Assembly (NCBI GenBank): GCA_963732355.1
Contig: CAVSZD010000006.1
Span: 744,001-808,000 of the forward strand
DNA: 64,000 nt
Direction of reading: 5' to 3'
Source of the DNA: JADKAV01 sp963732355
GTDB taxonomy: Bacteria; Actinomycetota; Actinomycetes; S36-B12; UBA10799
Shown piece after piece: positions 1-9,100 of the stretch. The translations under genes and the position numbers were made by a program. Under the pieces are notes generated by a model that had not been told where the DNA came from, searched no databases, and saw nothing but the letters and a program-made list of their open reading frames with translations. Within the stretch, counting starts at the first letter, position 1; each line of letters starts with the position of its first letter.

Positions 1-127
1 CGTGCGCGCTGACCGGGCGGGCTGGGGGGCTCGTTCGCAGGAGGCTTATGCCTTTGCCTGCCGGAATGACTGGCGCCTTCGCGGAGAGGCGATGGCAAGC
101 ATCTACAGTGAGCTGCTTCTGCGATGA
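1..127 (+). CDS. 3' end of a glycosyltransferase-like gene (partial)
   Basis: A reading frame enters from the left edge (frame from base 2) and ends at the TGA at 125-127, giving about 41 residues. They end in a pattern common at the C-terminus of GT4 glycosyltransferases: an aromatic/Trp segment (RNDWRLRGE) followed by an Ile-Tyr-x-Glu-Leu-Leu tail (IYSELLLR). The next glycosyltransferase starts 31 bases downstream on the same strand, which fits an operon. The catalytic part lies outside the window, so the family call is an inference from the tail and context only. Confidence 0.45.
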   Translation, partial: VRADRAGWGARSQEAYAFACRNDWRLRGEAMASIYSELLLR

Positions 128-158
128 CGACTGGACAATTCGAAGGAGCAGATCGCAC

Positions 159-1291
159 GTGAGGATCGCTCTGATCCATTCGTATTACCGATCATCCCAG
201 CCCAGCGGAGAGAACACTGCGGTGGATCTTCAAGCTGAAGCGCTCGCCGCACGTGGTCATCAGGTGCTGCTGGTGAGTGCCTCGAGCGACGATATCGAGA
301 TGAGGTTGGGTCGGCTAGCGTCTCTCGGGATACAGGTGGCTCTGCGACGGGGACGGAATCCTTGGCAGGAGGTAAGCGATTTCCGGGCGGATGTGATCCA
401 TGTTCACAATCTCTTTCCGAGTTTCGGCTATGCGTGGCTGTCCAAATGTTCAACACCTGTTGTGGCCACACTCCACAACTTCCGGTCACTGTGCGCCAAT
501 GGGCTGCTCTTTCGCGACGGCCACAAGTGCTACGAGTGTCCTGAAGGAAGCTCCCTGGCGGCGGTCAAGCACGGATGCTACCGCGATTCCAGGTTGGCCA
601 CGCTTCCGCTTGCACTTCGCAATTTGTCCGGGGTGGCGAAGGATCCGTTAGTCACACGAGCTGATCGACTCATCGTGCTTGCTCAATCCGCGCGCCGAAT
701 CTTCGCCCACTACGGTGTGCCGAAGGACCGTATGACGGTGGTGTTTCAGGGGATGAACGCGTCCACAGTCTCAGGGCAGGGACCAAGAAGGGGATTTCTT
801 TGCGCCGGGCGGTTAACGGCCGAGAAGGGGGTGTCTACTCTTGCCAGCCATTGGCCAGATGATCTAGATCGGCTCACGATTGTTGGCTCGGGCCCCGAGC
901 GGCGCGCGGTTGATGCTGTTGCCGACCAGAAGCAGTCTGTCGAAGTTGTCGGCAGCCTCCCAAGAGCCGAACTGCTTCAGCGACTCCCGACCTACCGAGG
1001 CGTACTGATACCCAGCCTGTGTCACGAGATGCTTCCCTACGCGCTGGTGGAGGCTTTGTCGCGGGGAGTCCCGTACTTGCACTTGAAGGGAATGCTGCAG
1101 CTGACTTCGTTCGAGAATTCGGGGGCGGCCTCAGTTATGTGAACGACAGCCTTGAGTCACGAATACGAGACTGGGATGACCGCCTCCTCAGCCGTCAGGC
1201 TCAGGATGTTTTCAATGAGCGACTGACAAGGGAAGTCTGGGTTCAGAGTCTAGAACGCGTCTATGAGCAGGTCATTGCTGAGCGAACCTAG
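159..1291 (+). CDS. GT4 family glycosyltransferase, one frameshift
   Basis: The likely GTG start at 159 follows AAGGAG (143-148) and gives MRIALIHSYYRSSQPSGEN, a GT-B fold N-terminus. The acceptor domain carries HVHNLFP and HNFRSLCANG followed by a CxxC pair (CYEC), typical of a GT4 subgroup. The donor half has GRLTAEKGV and ALVEALSRGVP. After that motif, near 1070, the frame breaks. The +2 frame (1073-1291) continues with VLALEGNAAADFVREFGGG and ends at 1291, about 377 residues in all. Adding one base in the GTCCCG stretch restores the protein. It probably adds a sugar to a lipid-linked glycan at the inner membrane face. The 3' end overlaps the convergent gene by 20 bp. Confidence 0.75.
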
Positions 1292-2380
1292 CCCTGGTAG
1301 CCGTGTTCGAGTGAAGCTCGTGACGACCTGCACTCCAGAAATCCGTCAGTTGTCTCGACAGGATGGTTTGCTGGAATGGTGCGCTGCGTCGAAGAGCCTC
1401 CTGGGACGAAGTCACCAAGAGGGCATGTGACTCAGCGAGGCGGTCAATCGCTCGTGACAGTTCTGATGCATTCCCTTTGGGGGAAGACCGCAGCCCCGTC
1501 TCCCACCACGAATCTCAACTCCCCACCGTCCGAGGCCAACACCGCCCGGCCGGTGAACATCGCCTCGACCACTGATCGACCCCATTGCTCACGCCACGTG
1601 GACGTGTCTCGGGATGCGGCAACGAGCAGATCTGACTCGCCGAGCCTCTTGTGAACCTCTTGTGACGGCAACTGGCCGTGAAAGGTTGCGCGAACGTGTA
1701 GCGCCGAAGCCGTACTGCGTAGCCGGTGCTCCTCAGGTCCCTCACCGATGATTTCTAGGCTGAGCTGGGACCGGTGCTCAGAAAGACTCATAGCTTCGAG
1801 AATTGTGTCGATGCCTTTCTCGCGCACAAGTCGGCCGACGTGAACCAATCGGAGGTTGCCGTCTGGCGCGCGTAGCGGCAGGGGACGGAAGATCGCTGGA
1901 TCTGGTGGTGAGGCAGGCAATACGGCCTGAGGCGTGCCAGGGGGGAGTCCGGCGTCACGAGCAGCTGCTAGTCCTAGCACGCCCCAGCTCAAGTAGCCGT
2001 CGATGCGTTCAGGGGCCGCCCTCGTTCCGAGGCGTCGAACTCTGGAAACTAGGGGGGCGTCTGAGATGACATTCTCCGCTCCATGAGTCACCAAAGGTAT
2101 CTGCTGACGAAGCAAGCGGAGGTTCGTGAGCACCCAGGGTTCACCGTGGACGTGCACTAGATCCGGACGGATCGAATTGACTGCATCGTGGAGTCCTCGA
2201 AACCAAATAAGTGAACGGGATGGTCCCCACGCGTCTGGCGCGGACCGCGTGAAGGGGTCAGGCGATCGGTCGTCCGCTGCGCCTTGGAGTGAGGAGCCAG
2301 ACGTCCGACTGTTTTCGCGCGGCCAAGTACAGGTGATTGTCTCGGGTTCCCGTGTTTGGTGACACGACGAGTACGCGCAC
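1272..2380 (-). CDS. GT4 family glycosyltransferase, two frameshifts
   Basis: The gene is read in three pieces. The start GTG at 2380 gives VRVLVVSPNTGTRDNHLYLA. The frame shifts near 2283, then runs through the DLVHVHGEPW and VTHGAENV acceptor motifs and the GRLVREKGIDTILEA donor motif to VVEAMFTGRAVLASDGGE. It shifts again near 1480, at a run of five C on this strand, and ends in KGNASELSRAIDRLAESHA with TGA at 1274-1272. The rebuilt length is about 370 residues, normal for GT4. It is convergent with the preceding glycosyltransferase and follows the flippase on the same strand. The acceptor and sugar cannot be read from sequence. Confidence 0.7.
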
Positions 2381-2550
2381 TAACGATCGCCAGCCCTCGC
2401 GGTAGTCATCACTTTTCCTCCCCTCCTGCGCAGCGAATGCCACAGAGCGGAGTCAACCTGAGCGCCATCTACTTGATCCATGAAGACCCATTTCGGTTGA
2501 GGATGCTCCAAAGTGATGTCTTGCGCCGAAAGAGCCACAGGAATCCCAAC

Positions 2551-3947
2551 TCAGAGAGAGCTGACCATGGCGACCCAGGCGAATTGGGTCGCAGGGTTTT
2601 CAGGACCGATGCTGTTGCTCAAACCAAGCATGGTAAGGGTAATCCCTCCTTGGATCAGCGCCACGGCTCTTATGGACTTGAGGAAGTCCGCGACTCTCAG
2701 GAGATCGTGGCGGTGGCCCAGCAGTATCCAGAGCAGGGTCTGCACCGCCGCTGCCGCGACCAGAGACTGCAGCGCCGGAGTTGCCGATTCATATCGGTAA
2801 GTGAGCCCGACGCCCCCGAGGATCACAACTGCACCGGCAATCGCGACCCCGAAATTTGCGCGGAACTCACCGCGTGCCTCCAGCGCTGTCGCGATGGGCA
2901 TCCCCACAGCGGGGATGATCCCAAGCAAGAGCGCAAGTCCGGCGAGCGCGCCGACAGCCGCCCGAATCCGGCCCGAGAACCAGAGTCGTCAGTGGTGATA
3001 TCAGGAAATAGCCCAAGCCCCCCAGGACGATCGCCCCCCAGGCGATTGCTGAAACGAAATCCGTGAAGACCCCGGTCCCTATGCGCGTTTGTGAGCCCGG
3101 CCGAACCTCAGGGAACAGCGTGTATGAGAGAGACCTTTGGAGGGTGTCCAGAGGCAATGTGACCAAGGTGGTCGCGCGGTTGAATACTCCGAGTGAGGCC
3201 GCGCCCGCAAATCGAGCCACGGCCCAAGGCGCCAGGGTCGCTGAGACCTGTCGGACTAGACCCAGCCACCCCGACTTGATGGAGTAGTGGATATCGGGAA
3301 GTGCCCTGGCGTGCAGTCGGCCCGGTCTCAGCCTCTCCGGATTGACACCCCTCGCGAGCATCATTGCAGTCGCGACCCAGCCGACGACACTTGCGACGCA
3401 AAGGGTCCAGGCTTGGCCTACAGCGAATACGCAGACAAGACCGGCGGCCATCCCAATGAGCTGGCCCATCGCGGATCTTACAGCGACATAGGGGATACGC
3501 CCGTGACGCCGGAGAATGCCGCTCCATAGCGTTGCAAGGGCCATAGGGGTCAACCCCAACGCGAGAAACCGGGTGGGTCCCACGGCTTCGGGCACCGACC
3601 AGCAAGTCACTCCACACTGTTGACAGGATGATGACAAGAGCCGTGGCGGAGGGTCCAACCATTAGCGCCAGCGACAGGAGGGCTCGGTCAGTTGAGATTC
3701 GATCGTTTGCGCGGGCGGCTGATTGTCCGATGGAGGGTCCGGCAATGGTCGCGACCAAGCCAGCCCCCGATAGAGCCACGGCGTAAGCCCCGAAGTCCGT
3801 CGGATCCAGAAGCCTTGACGTCAGCACCGCATACCCGAGTTGTATCGCCATGACCCCGAAGGAACCGCCACTTACCGCCGCGAATCCCCGGACGATTCTT
3901 CTCGAGGCGCGGGATCCCTGAGGTGGTGGCTGGTCATGAGCTGTCAC
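2551..3947 (-). CDS. Wzx-like polysaccharide flippase (MATE/PST superfamily), two frameshifts
   Basis: Three frames join into one multi-span membrane protein of about 465 residues. The first piece (start GTG 3947, purine-rich GAGAGGGA upstream) has SRRIVRGFAAVSGGSFGVMA and LLDPTDFGAYAVAL, the usual N-terminus of the oligosaccharide flippase family. The frame shifts near 3590 and continues with AVGPTRFLALGLTPMALATL and the FAGAASLGVFNRATTL segment. It shifts again near 2960 and ends with the last helices. The family moves undecaprenyl-linked oligosaccharides across the membrane. The position between glycosyltransferase genes supports this role. Each break is a single-base event, so sequence error or recent inactivation are both possible. 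Confidence 0.75.
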
Positions 3948-4030
3948 TTCAGGTTCCCTCTCTTCCCAAAGACAGTCTCCATGCCGGGATACTGTTGTCA
4001 CACTGGCCGGTCAGTTATGCAGGAGCGCTC

Positions 4031-4928
4031 GTGATTGTCGTCGCACAAGGCTACGGACAACTCTGTAACCGCATGACCCTTTTTGCGCATGTGATGGGGC
4101 TTGCTCTTGAGCAGGACCTGTCGGTAGTCAACTTCGCCTTTCACCCATTCCGGAAGGCTTTCCCTGGAGTTGGGGGACAGAGGGTCGAACAAGAGCAGTC
4201 GGATCCGGCTTGCACCGGCAGGTGGGACCTTGTCTTTGCCAATGCGGGCACTGGAAATGCTTCATGGAAAGGAGACCGTCACCGGGCATGTAGCAATCCG
4301 ATATTCGGGGAACCAGGATGGTGGAAGTGACGTCGACGAGGTCTTCATTTCTCAGGGTCGGGAGATGCTGCTGCTTCTGGCAACCGGTTGGAACTTGACG
4401 TCTTTCGCTGACGTCGAGACTCATGCTTCACAGATTAGGCGGGCGTTCACGCCAGCCCTGAGTACGCGAGCTGCCGTTAATGAATGGCTCGGCAGGCGCT
4501 CTGGACATTTTCCGCTTGTGGGTCTCCACGTCAGACGTACCGACTATCGGCTGTGGGAGGGAGGCCGGTACTTCTGGACGGATGAACAGTATCTGGACCT
4601 TGTGGAATCAGTTCTGGAATCTGGTCCCCACGAGTTCGTCTTGACAACGGACGAGCCGGCATCTGTCGGACGGGCTCTCTCTGAGCACCCGGCTGTCACC
4701 GTTTCGCCTCTCAGTGCTCCTGAGGATCTATATCTGCTGTCCCGCTGCGATCTGATAGTCGGACCTCCAAGCACCTTCTCCACGTGGGCGTCCTTCTACG
4801 GCGATGTTCCGCTACTCCATCCTGAGGATCCATCCAGCGGCCTGAGTCCCTCGGAGTTCCGGGTTATGGCTCCACAGTTTGTTCGGATGGGTAAGCCAAT
4901 GGTGCCGCTTCACCTACCTCCTGGCTGA
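4031..4928 (+). CDS. Fucosyltransferase-like glycosyltransferase (GT11-like), one frameshift
   Basis: GTG 4031 is preceded by AGGAG (4021-4025). The N-terminus QGYGQLCNRMTLFAHVMG resembles the GQLGNR nucleotide-sugar motif of bacterial alpha-1,2-fucosyltransferases. The second piece carries VGLHVRRTDYRLW, the HxRRxDY motif of GT11 and related fucosyltransferases, and later LLSRCDLIVGPPSTFSTWAS. The frame breaks at a run of five G (4172-4176), and removing one G joins the halves into about 298 residues. The GDP-fucose genes gmd and fcl lie 1.4-3.3 kb away and would supply the donor. The linkage and acceptor are not readable. Confidence 0.65.
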
Positions 4929-4941
4929 GATTCGGCAGTTG

Positions 4942-6237
4942 TCATGAAGGCCACACTTGGGCACCGACCTTGGGGGCAAGTCGCGCTGTTGCTCGACTCG
5001 TGGCGCCTGCAGCAACTGCCAGGATGAAGAACTCGCTTGAGATGGATGGACTGCGCAGTCCGAGCGGCATCTCGGTGGCTGCGATCGCTGCGAATGCGAT
5101 GAAGCAGCCCAACAACAACTTGCCCGGGAGCGGGGTGGCTCTGGCGGCGAGTCCACCGAGTACCCACGCGAAAAGGCAAAACAAGGCCAGGCCGGCAATA
5201 CCGCCGAGCGCCAGGACCTCCATCACGAGGTTGTGGGCATGCGTGGCACCGAGTACCAGTGCCTCTTGTGGTCCTCGTCCGAACGGGGCCAAGAAGAGCG
5301 GGTCCTGGAGGAGTTCGAGCCACACCTGAAGCCGCCATTGGTAGGTGCTGCGATGGCCCTCTTGGTAAGTTGCGACCCCCAGCAGAGGGGCGATGGCCAG
5401 TAGGGCGAATAGTCCTACAACCGCGATCCTTCGGGTCAGGTAGGAGAGTCTGTGCCATGGCAGGGCAATAGCCACGATCCCCGCAACAAGGCCAAAGACT
5501 CCCGTTCTGCTCATGGTCCACAGGAGGGCGAATCCGCACAAGCCCGGCCCGACGGCCATTTCGCGCGCCGAGGGGGGCTCGCCTTTCGACCTGATCAGTA
5601 GTGAGAGTTGCGCGACAACGATGAGCGCAAGAGTCGCACCTAGGATCTGTCGGCCGGGCAAGCCGGACAGAACACGCAGGTTTCCATCCAAGAAGCCCAA
5701 ACCTAACCAGGACGCATACCTAGCGTCGGCCTCTAGCGTGTCAATCCCTGGGAGGCCAAGGAACCCAATTAGACCTGCCACGACGTTAATGAGGGCGTAG
5801 GCACCGCCACCCCAAACAGCGATAGCCCGCATGCTTTCCCACGGCAGATACGACGCTGCAAGGGTGACGGTACCCATCACGAGCGCCAACTGGATCTCCA
5901 TCCCCACAGGTCCTTGGCCATAGACGATCTTGGAGAGCACAGGTGCGAGTAAGGGGGAGGCCACGGCTCCCGAGACAGCCCATGCCAGTGGCGGTGGACT
6001 TTGAATCGAGACCAGGGCGGTGGCTGTAAGTAGCCCAGCAACTGACAACCAGAGTAGAGATGTGGGTGTCCACACGGCGTATGAATCGTCGGCTGCGCCA
6101 AGCGCGGGGAAACCGGCTCGGTCGAGTCCGAGGTTGATGAGAATTAAAGCATTCAGAGATAGGAACGCCGCCGATATGGCGCGTACCGGCGCCATAACGT
6201 GTTGTGACGGTACTTTCACCGCCTCCTTGGTCTTCAC
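4942..6237 (-). CDS. O-antigen ligase/polymerase-like membrane protein
   Basis: This 431-residue hydrophobic protein has about ten to twelve predicted helices and a large polar loop containing HRSTYQWRLQVWLELLQDP, then FGRGPQEALVLGATHAHNLV, the arrangement of the Wzy_C/WaaL family. Members join or polymerise undecaprenyl-linked glycans on the outer membrane face. GTG 6237 is the longest start. An AAGGAGG lies just inside, so a start at GTG 6219 is possible. The gene lies 58 bp after gmd on the same strand. Unlike most neighbours it is intact. Whether it is the polymerase or the ligase of this locus cannot be decided, because a second such gene sits at 9097. Confidence 0.75.
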   Translation of the reverse strand: MKTKEAVKVPSQHVMAPVRAISAAFLSLNALILINLGLDRAGFPALGAADDSYAVWTPTSLLWLSVAGLLTATALVSIQSPPPLAWAVSGAVASPLLAPVLSKIVYGQGPVGMEIQLALVMGTVTLAASYLPWESMRAIAVWGGGAYALINVVAGLIGFLGLPGIDTLEADARYASWLGLGFLDGNLRVLSGLPGRQILGATLALIVVAQLSLLIRSKGEPPSAREMAVGPGLCGFALLWTMSRTGVFGLVAGIVAIALPWHRLSYLTRRIAVVGLFALLAIAPLLGVATYQEGHRSTYQWRLQVWLELLQDPLFLAPFGRGPQEALVLGATHAHNLVMEVLALGGIAGLALFCLFAWVLGGLAARATPLPGKLLLGCFIAFAAIAATEMPLGLRSPSISSEFFILAVAAGATSRATARLAPKVGAQVWPS

Positions 6238-6295
6238 CTGGCCTCGGCCGGGGAGAAAGGATCGTAAAGCGCGGTGCCGTCTGGGAGTTCTGCGG

Positions 6296-7270
6296 TCATC
6301 GGAGGGTTTCCCGATCAGCGTCCACCATCAAAGCCGCCAGTTTGGGCACCATCGTCTGCGCCTTCCACCCCAGGTTCTCTTGCACTTTGGTCGGATCCCC
6401 GACCAGCTCATCCACCTCCGTCGGCCGCAGGTACCGCTCGTCAAAACGCACGTGTTCCCTCCAATCAAGGCCCACATGCTCAAAAGCGAAGCCAAGGAAA
6501 TCCCGCACGGAGTATGCGGTCCCCGTGGCGACCACATAGTCGTCCGGCTCGCTGGCCTGGAGCATCAGCCACATGGCCTCGACGTACTCCTTGGCGTAGC
6601 CCCAGTCGCGACGAGCGTCTAGGTTGCCGAGGTACAGGAATTCCTGCTGCCCCGCCGCGATGCGCGCCGCGGCCATGGAGATCTTCCGGCTCACGAAAGT
6701 CTCCCCTCGTCGGGGCGACTCATGATTGAACAGGATGCCGTTAACCGAAAACATGCCGTACGCCTCGCGGTAGTTGCGGGCCATCCAGTACGAGTAGACC
6801 TTGGAGGCGGCGTACGGGCTTCGTGGTTGAAGGAGGCTGGTCTCAGACTGGGGTGGTGGGGTACTCCCGAACATCTCGGAACTCGACGCTTGGTAGAACC
6901 TCGCTGGTACCTGCGCTGCTCGGAGGGCCTCGAGGATTCGGGTTGTTCCCAGACCCGTGACGTCGCCGGTGAATTCGGGTTCGTCGAAGGAGACACGCAC
7001 GTGTGATTGCGCCGCTAGGTGGTAGACCTCGTCGGGCGAGACCTTCTCCAACAGAGTTGTGAGACGAGAGGCATCCGTCAGATCCCCGTAGTGCAGGAAC
7101 AGTCGGGCGTCGGGATCGTGCGGGTCCTGGTAGAGGTGGTCGATCCGGTGGGTGTTGAAGGTCGATGCGCGACGGATCAGACCGTGGACGGTGTACCCCT
7201 TTTCGAGCAGCAATTCCGCCAGGTAGGAGCCGTCCTGCCCGGTGATGCCCGTGATGAATGCCGTCTTCAT
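6296..7270 (-). CDS. gmd: GDP-mannose 4,6-dehydratase
   Basis: The enzyme converts GDP-D-mannose to GDP-4-keto-6-deoxy-D-mannose, the first step of GDP-L-fucose synthesis in the cytosol. The start MKTAFITGITGQDGSYLAEL shows the NADP-binding TGxxGxxG (residues 7-14). HGLIRRASTFNTHRIDHLY is a family signature. SSSEMFG supplies the active-site Ser/Glu and YAASKVYSYW the YxxxK pair. NHESPRRGETFVSRK is also characteristic. At 324 residues it matches the family. ATG 7270 is preferred to the TTG 7279 in the same frame. It is divergent from fcl, the next enzyme of the pathway, with only 24 bases between the start codons. Confidence 0.95.
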   Translation of the reverse strand: MKTAFITGITGQDGSYLAELLLEKGYTVHGLIRRASTFNTHRIDHLYQDPHDPDARLFLHYGDLTDASRLTTLLEKVSPDEVYHLAAQSHVRVSFDEPEFTGDVTGLGTTRILEALRAAQVPARFYQASSSEMFGSTPPPQSETSLLQPRSPYAASKVYSYWMARNYREAYGMFSVNGILFNHESPRRGETFVSRKISMAAARIAAGQQEFLYLGNLDARRDWGYAKEYVEAMWLMLQASEPDDYVVATGTAYSVRDFLGFAFEHVGLDWREHVRFDERYLRPTEVDELVGDPTKVQENLGWKAQTMVPKLAALMVDADRETLR

Positions 7271-7271
7271 T

Positions 7272-7294
7272 GCGGCCAACGTTATCGTCAGAAC
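7272..7294. promoter_or_regulatory. Overlapping divergent promoter for gmd and fcl
   Basis: Only 24 bases separate ATG 7270 (gmd) and GTG 7295 (fcl). On the + strand TATCGT (7283-7288) is followed by 6 nt and then the GTG. On the - strand TAACGT (7284-7279) is followed by 8 nt and then the ATG. Both fit the actinobacterial TANNNT -10 element and would start transcripts at or next to the start codons. The two hexamers share two bases. No clear -35 box was found on either side. Confidence 0.45.
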
Positions 7295-8206
7295 GTGCTG
7301 ACTGACTCACTCGTCTACGTTGCCGGCCATCGCGGGCTTGTCGGCTCGGCGATCTTTCGGGCGCTGCAAGCCAGAGACGTGGATACCGTCGGATGGTCAT
7401 CGGCCGACCTCGACCTGCGGGATCGCGAGGCAACGTTCGACGCGATGCTCGAAGCCCGTCCGCAGGTCTTGATCATGGCGGCAGCCAGGGTCGGCGGGAT
7501 CATGGCCAACGCCACTCACCCGGTCGACTTCCTCAACGACAATCTGCGCATTCAGACCAACCTTCTGGAGGCAGCCCATACCGCCAATGTGGAGCGCGTG
7601 GTGTTTTTGGGCTCCAGTTGCATCTATCCCAAATTCGCGCGGCAGCCAATCCCAGAATCCGCTCTGCTGACCGGCCCTCTGGAACAGAGCAACCAGGCCT
7701 ACGCCATCGCCAAGATCGCTGGGATCGAGGCGGTGAAGTCCTACAGGCATCAGCACGGCCGTCGATGGATCTCAGCGATGCCCACTAACCTCTATGGCCC
7801 CTGGGACAACTTCGACCTGCAATCCAGCCACGTCTTGCCGGCCATGATCCGCAAGTTCCACGAGGCTGACGACGTCGTCTCGCTATGGGGAACAGGCGCA
7901 CCCCGTCGCGAGTTCCTGCACAGTGACGACGCCGCCTCAGCAATCCTTCATCTGATCGAGCATTACGACAGCGATGAGCATGTGAACGTGGGCACGGGGG
8001 AGGACATCAGCATCCGGGACCTTGCCGTGCTGGTTGCGGAGGTGGTCGGATTCGAAGGCCGCATCGAATGGGACAGCAGCAAACCGGACGGGACTCCGAG
8101 GAAATTGCTGGACGTGGCCCGGCTCAGAGGACTCGGCTGGGCTCCCGAGATCAGCCTGCGCGGGGGGATCTCAACGACTTACAGTTGGTTCAAAGAGTCC
8201 TTGTAG
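7295..8206 (+). CDS. fcl: GDP-L-fucose synthase
   Basis: This epimerase/reductase completes GDP-L-fucose synthesis from the Gmd product using NADPH. The N-terminus LVYVAGHRGLVGSAIFRALQ carries the GxxGxxG cofactor motif. FLGSSCIYPKFARQPIPE is the family signature with the active-site Ser and Cys, and QAYAIAKIAG supplies YxxxK. LYGPWDNFD and PRREFLHSDDAA are also typical. GTG 7295 gives 303 residues, normal length, whereas upstream extensions run back through gmd. No ribosome-binding site precedes the GTG, in line with a leaderless transcript. The product would serve the fucosyltransferase-like gene at 4031. Confidence 0.95.
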   Translation: MLTDSLVYVAGHRGLVGSAIFRALQARDVDTVGWSSADLDLRDREATFDAMLEARPQVLIMAAARVGGIMANATHPVDFLNDNLRIQTNLLEAAHTANVERVVFLGSSCIYPKFARQPIPESALLTGPLEQSNQAYAIAKIAGIEAVKSYRHQHGRRWISAMPTNLYGPWDNFDLQSSHVLPAMIRKFHEADDVVSLWGTGAPRREFLHSDDAASAILHLIEHYDSDEHVNVGTGEDISIRDLAVLVAEVVGFEGRIEWDSSKPDGTPRKLLDVARLRGLGWAPEISLRGGISTTYSWFKESL

Positions 8207-8337
8207 CCTCCGACTCCCCAATGCAACTAACGTCGCCTGGCGCGTGGGTGTTACTCGCCCACCGGACTCCCAGATTCCTACGACGGGATCGTTTCGGTGT
8301 GGACCGTCCTTAGTAGGTGGATACGGTGGATCGTGCG

Positions 8338-9100
8338 ATGGGAGCGGATGTGACGACGTTGCAGATCGGTGCGATCCCGTTCACCGCCTTGCCCTTCGAC
8401 GACGCTGTCAACGAAGTTGTCCGTCGCGCGAGTGCAGCTGAGCCGACCGCCGTCCACTTCGCGAACGCATACACGATCGCTCTGGCCGACTCGGACCCTG
8501 ACTACTGCCGCCCTGTTCACGCAGTCAAAGGCGCTGAACCTCACCGACGGTATGCCCGTCGCATGGGTCGGTCGACGGGCATACGGCCGTTCCAGCGATC
8601 AGTGGCCGCGCGTGTACGGGCCTGACGTGATGGAGGCGGTGCTCGAACGCGGTGGTCTGCGGCACTATCTGCTGGGAGGCGACGAGAGGACGTTGGCGGC
8701 GCTGCGGGATGAGATCGCCAGGCGCTTTCCCGAAGCGGTGATCGTGGGGGCGGAGTCACCCCCCTTCCGCGCTTTGAACGACCAAGAAAGAGCAGACCAG
8801 GATCAGCACATCCGCGCGTCCGCCGCCCAGGTCGTGTGGGTCGGCCTGGGTACCCCGAAACAGGACTGGGAGGTGACTCGACTCGCGGACGAACTGCCGG
8901 TCGTGGCCCTGGCAGTCGGCGCTGCGTTCGACTTCATCGCCGGGACCAAGCCGCAGGCGCCGTTGTGGATGCAGCGCATCGGAACCGAGTGGGTCTATCG
9001 CCTCGCCACCGAACCCCGCCGTCTGTCGAAGCGCTACCTCTGGGGCAATCCCAGGTTCCTCCGTGCCGCGGCACGCAACCCAGGGTTGCGCCGACGATGA
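8338..9100 (+). CDS. WecG/TagA/CpsF family glycosyltransferase, one frameshift
   Basis: The family (GT26) transfers a sugar, often N-acetylmannosamine, from UDP to an undecaprenyl-linked acceptor on the inner membrane face. The N-terminal part reads LQIGAIPFTALPFDDAVNEV and HFANAYTIALADSDPDY. The frame then slips near 8508, and the next frame continues KALNLTDGMPVAW, with the conserved Asp-Gly, and VWVGLGTPKQDWEV, the family's GxGxPKQE-type motif. The C-terminal arginine-rich end (RIGTEWVYRLATEPRRLSKR) is the usual membrane-targeting tail. Starts at GTG 8317, ATG 8338 and GTG 8350 are possible. The stop overlaps the next ATG. Confidence 0.8.

Noticed and set aside
2356..3066. 236-codon + strand frame
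   Set aside because: It is antisense to the flippase pieces and is Arg/Pro/Ser-rich without motifs.
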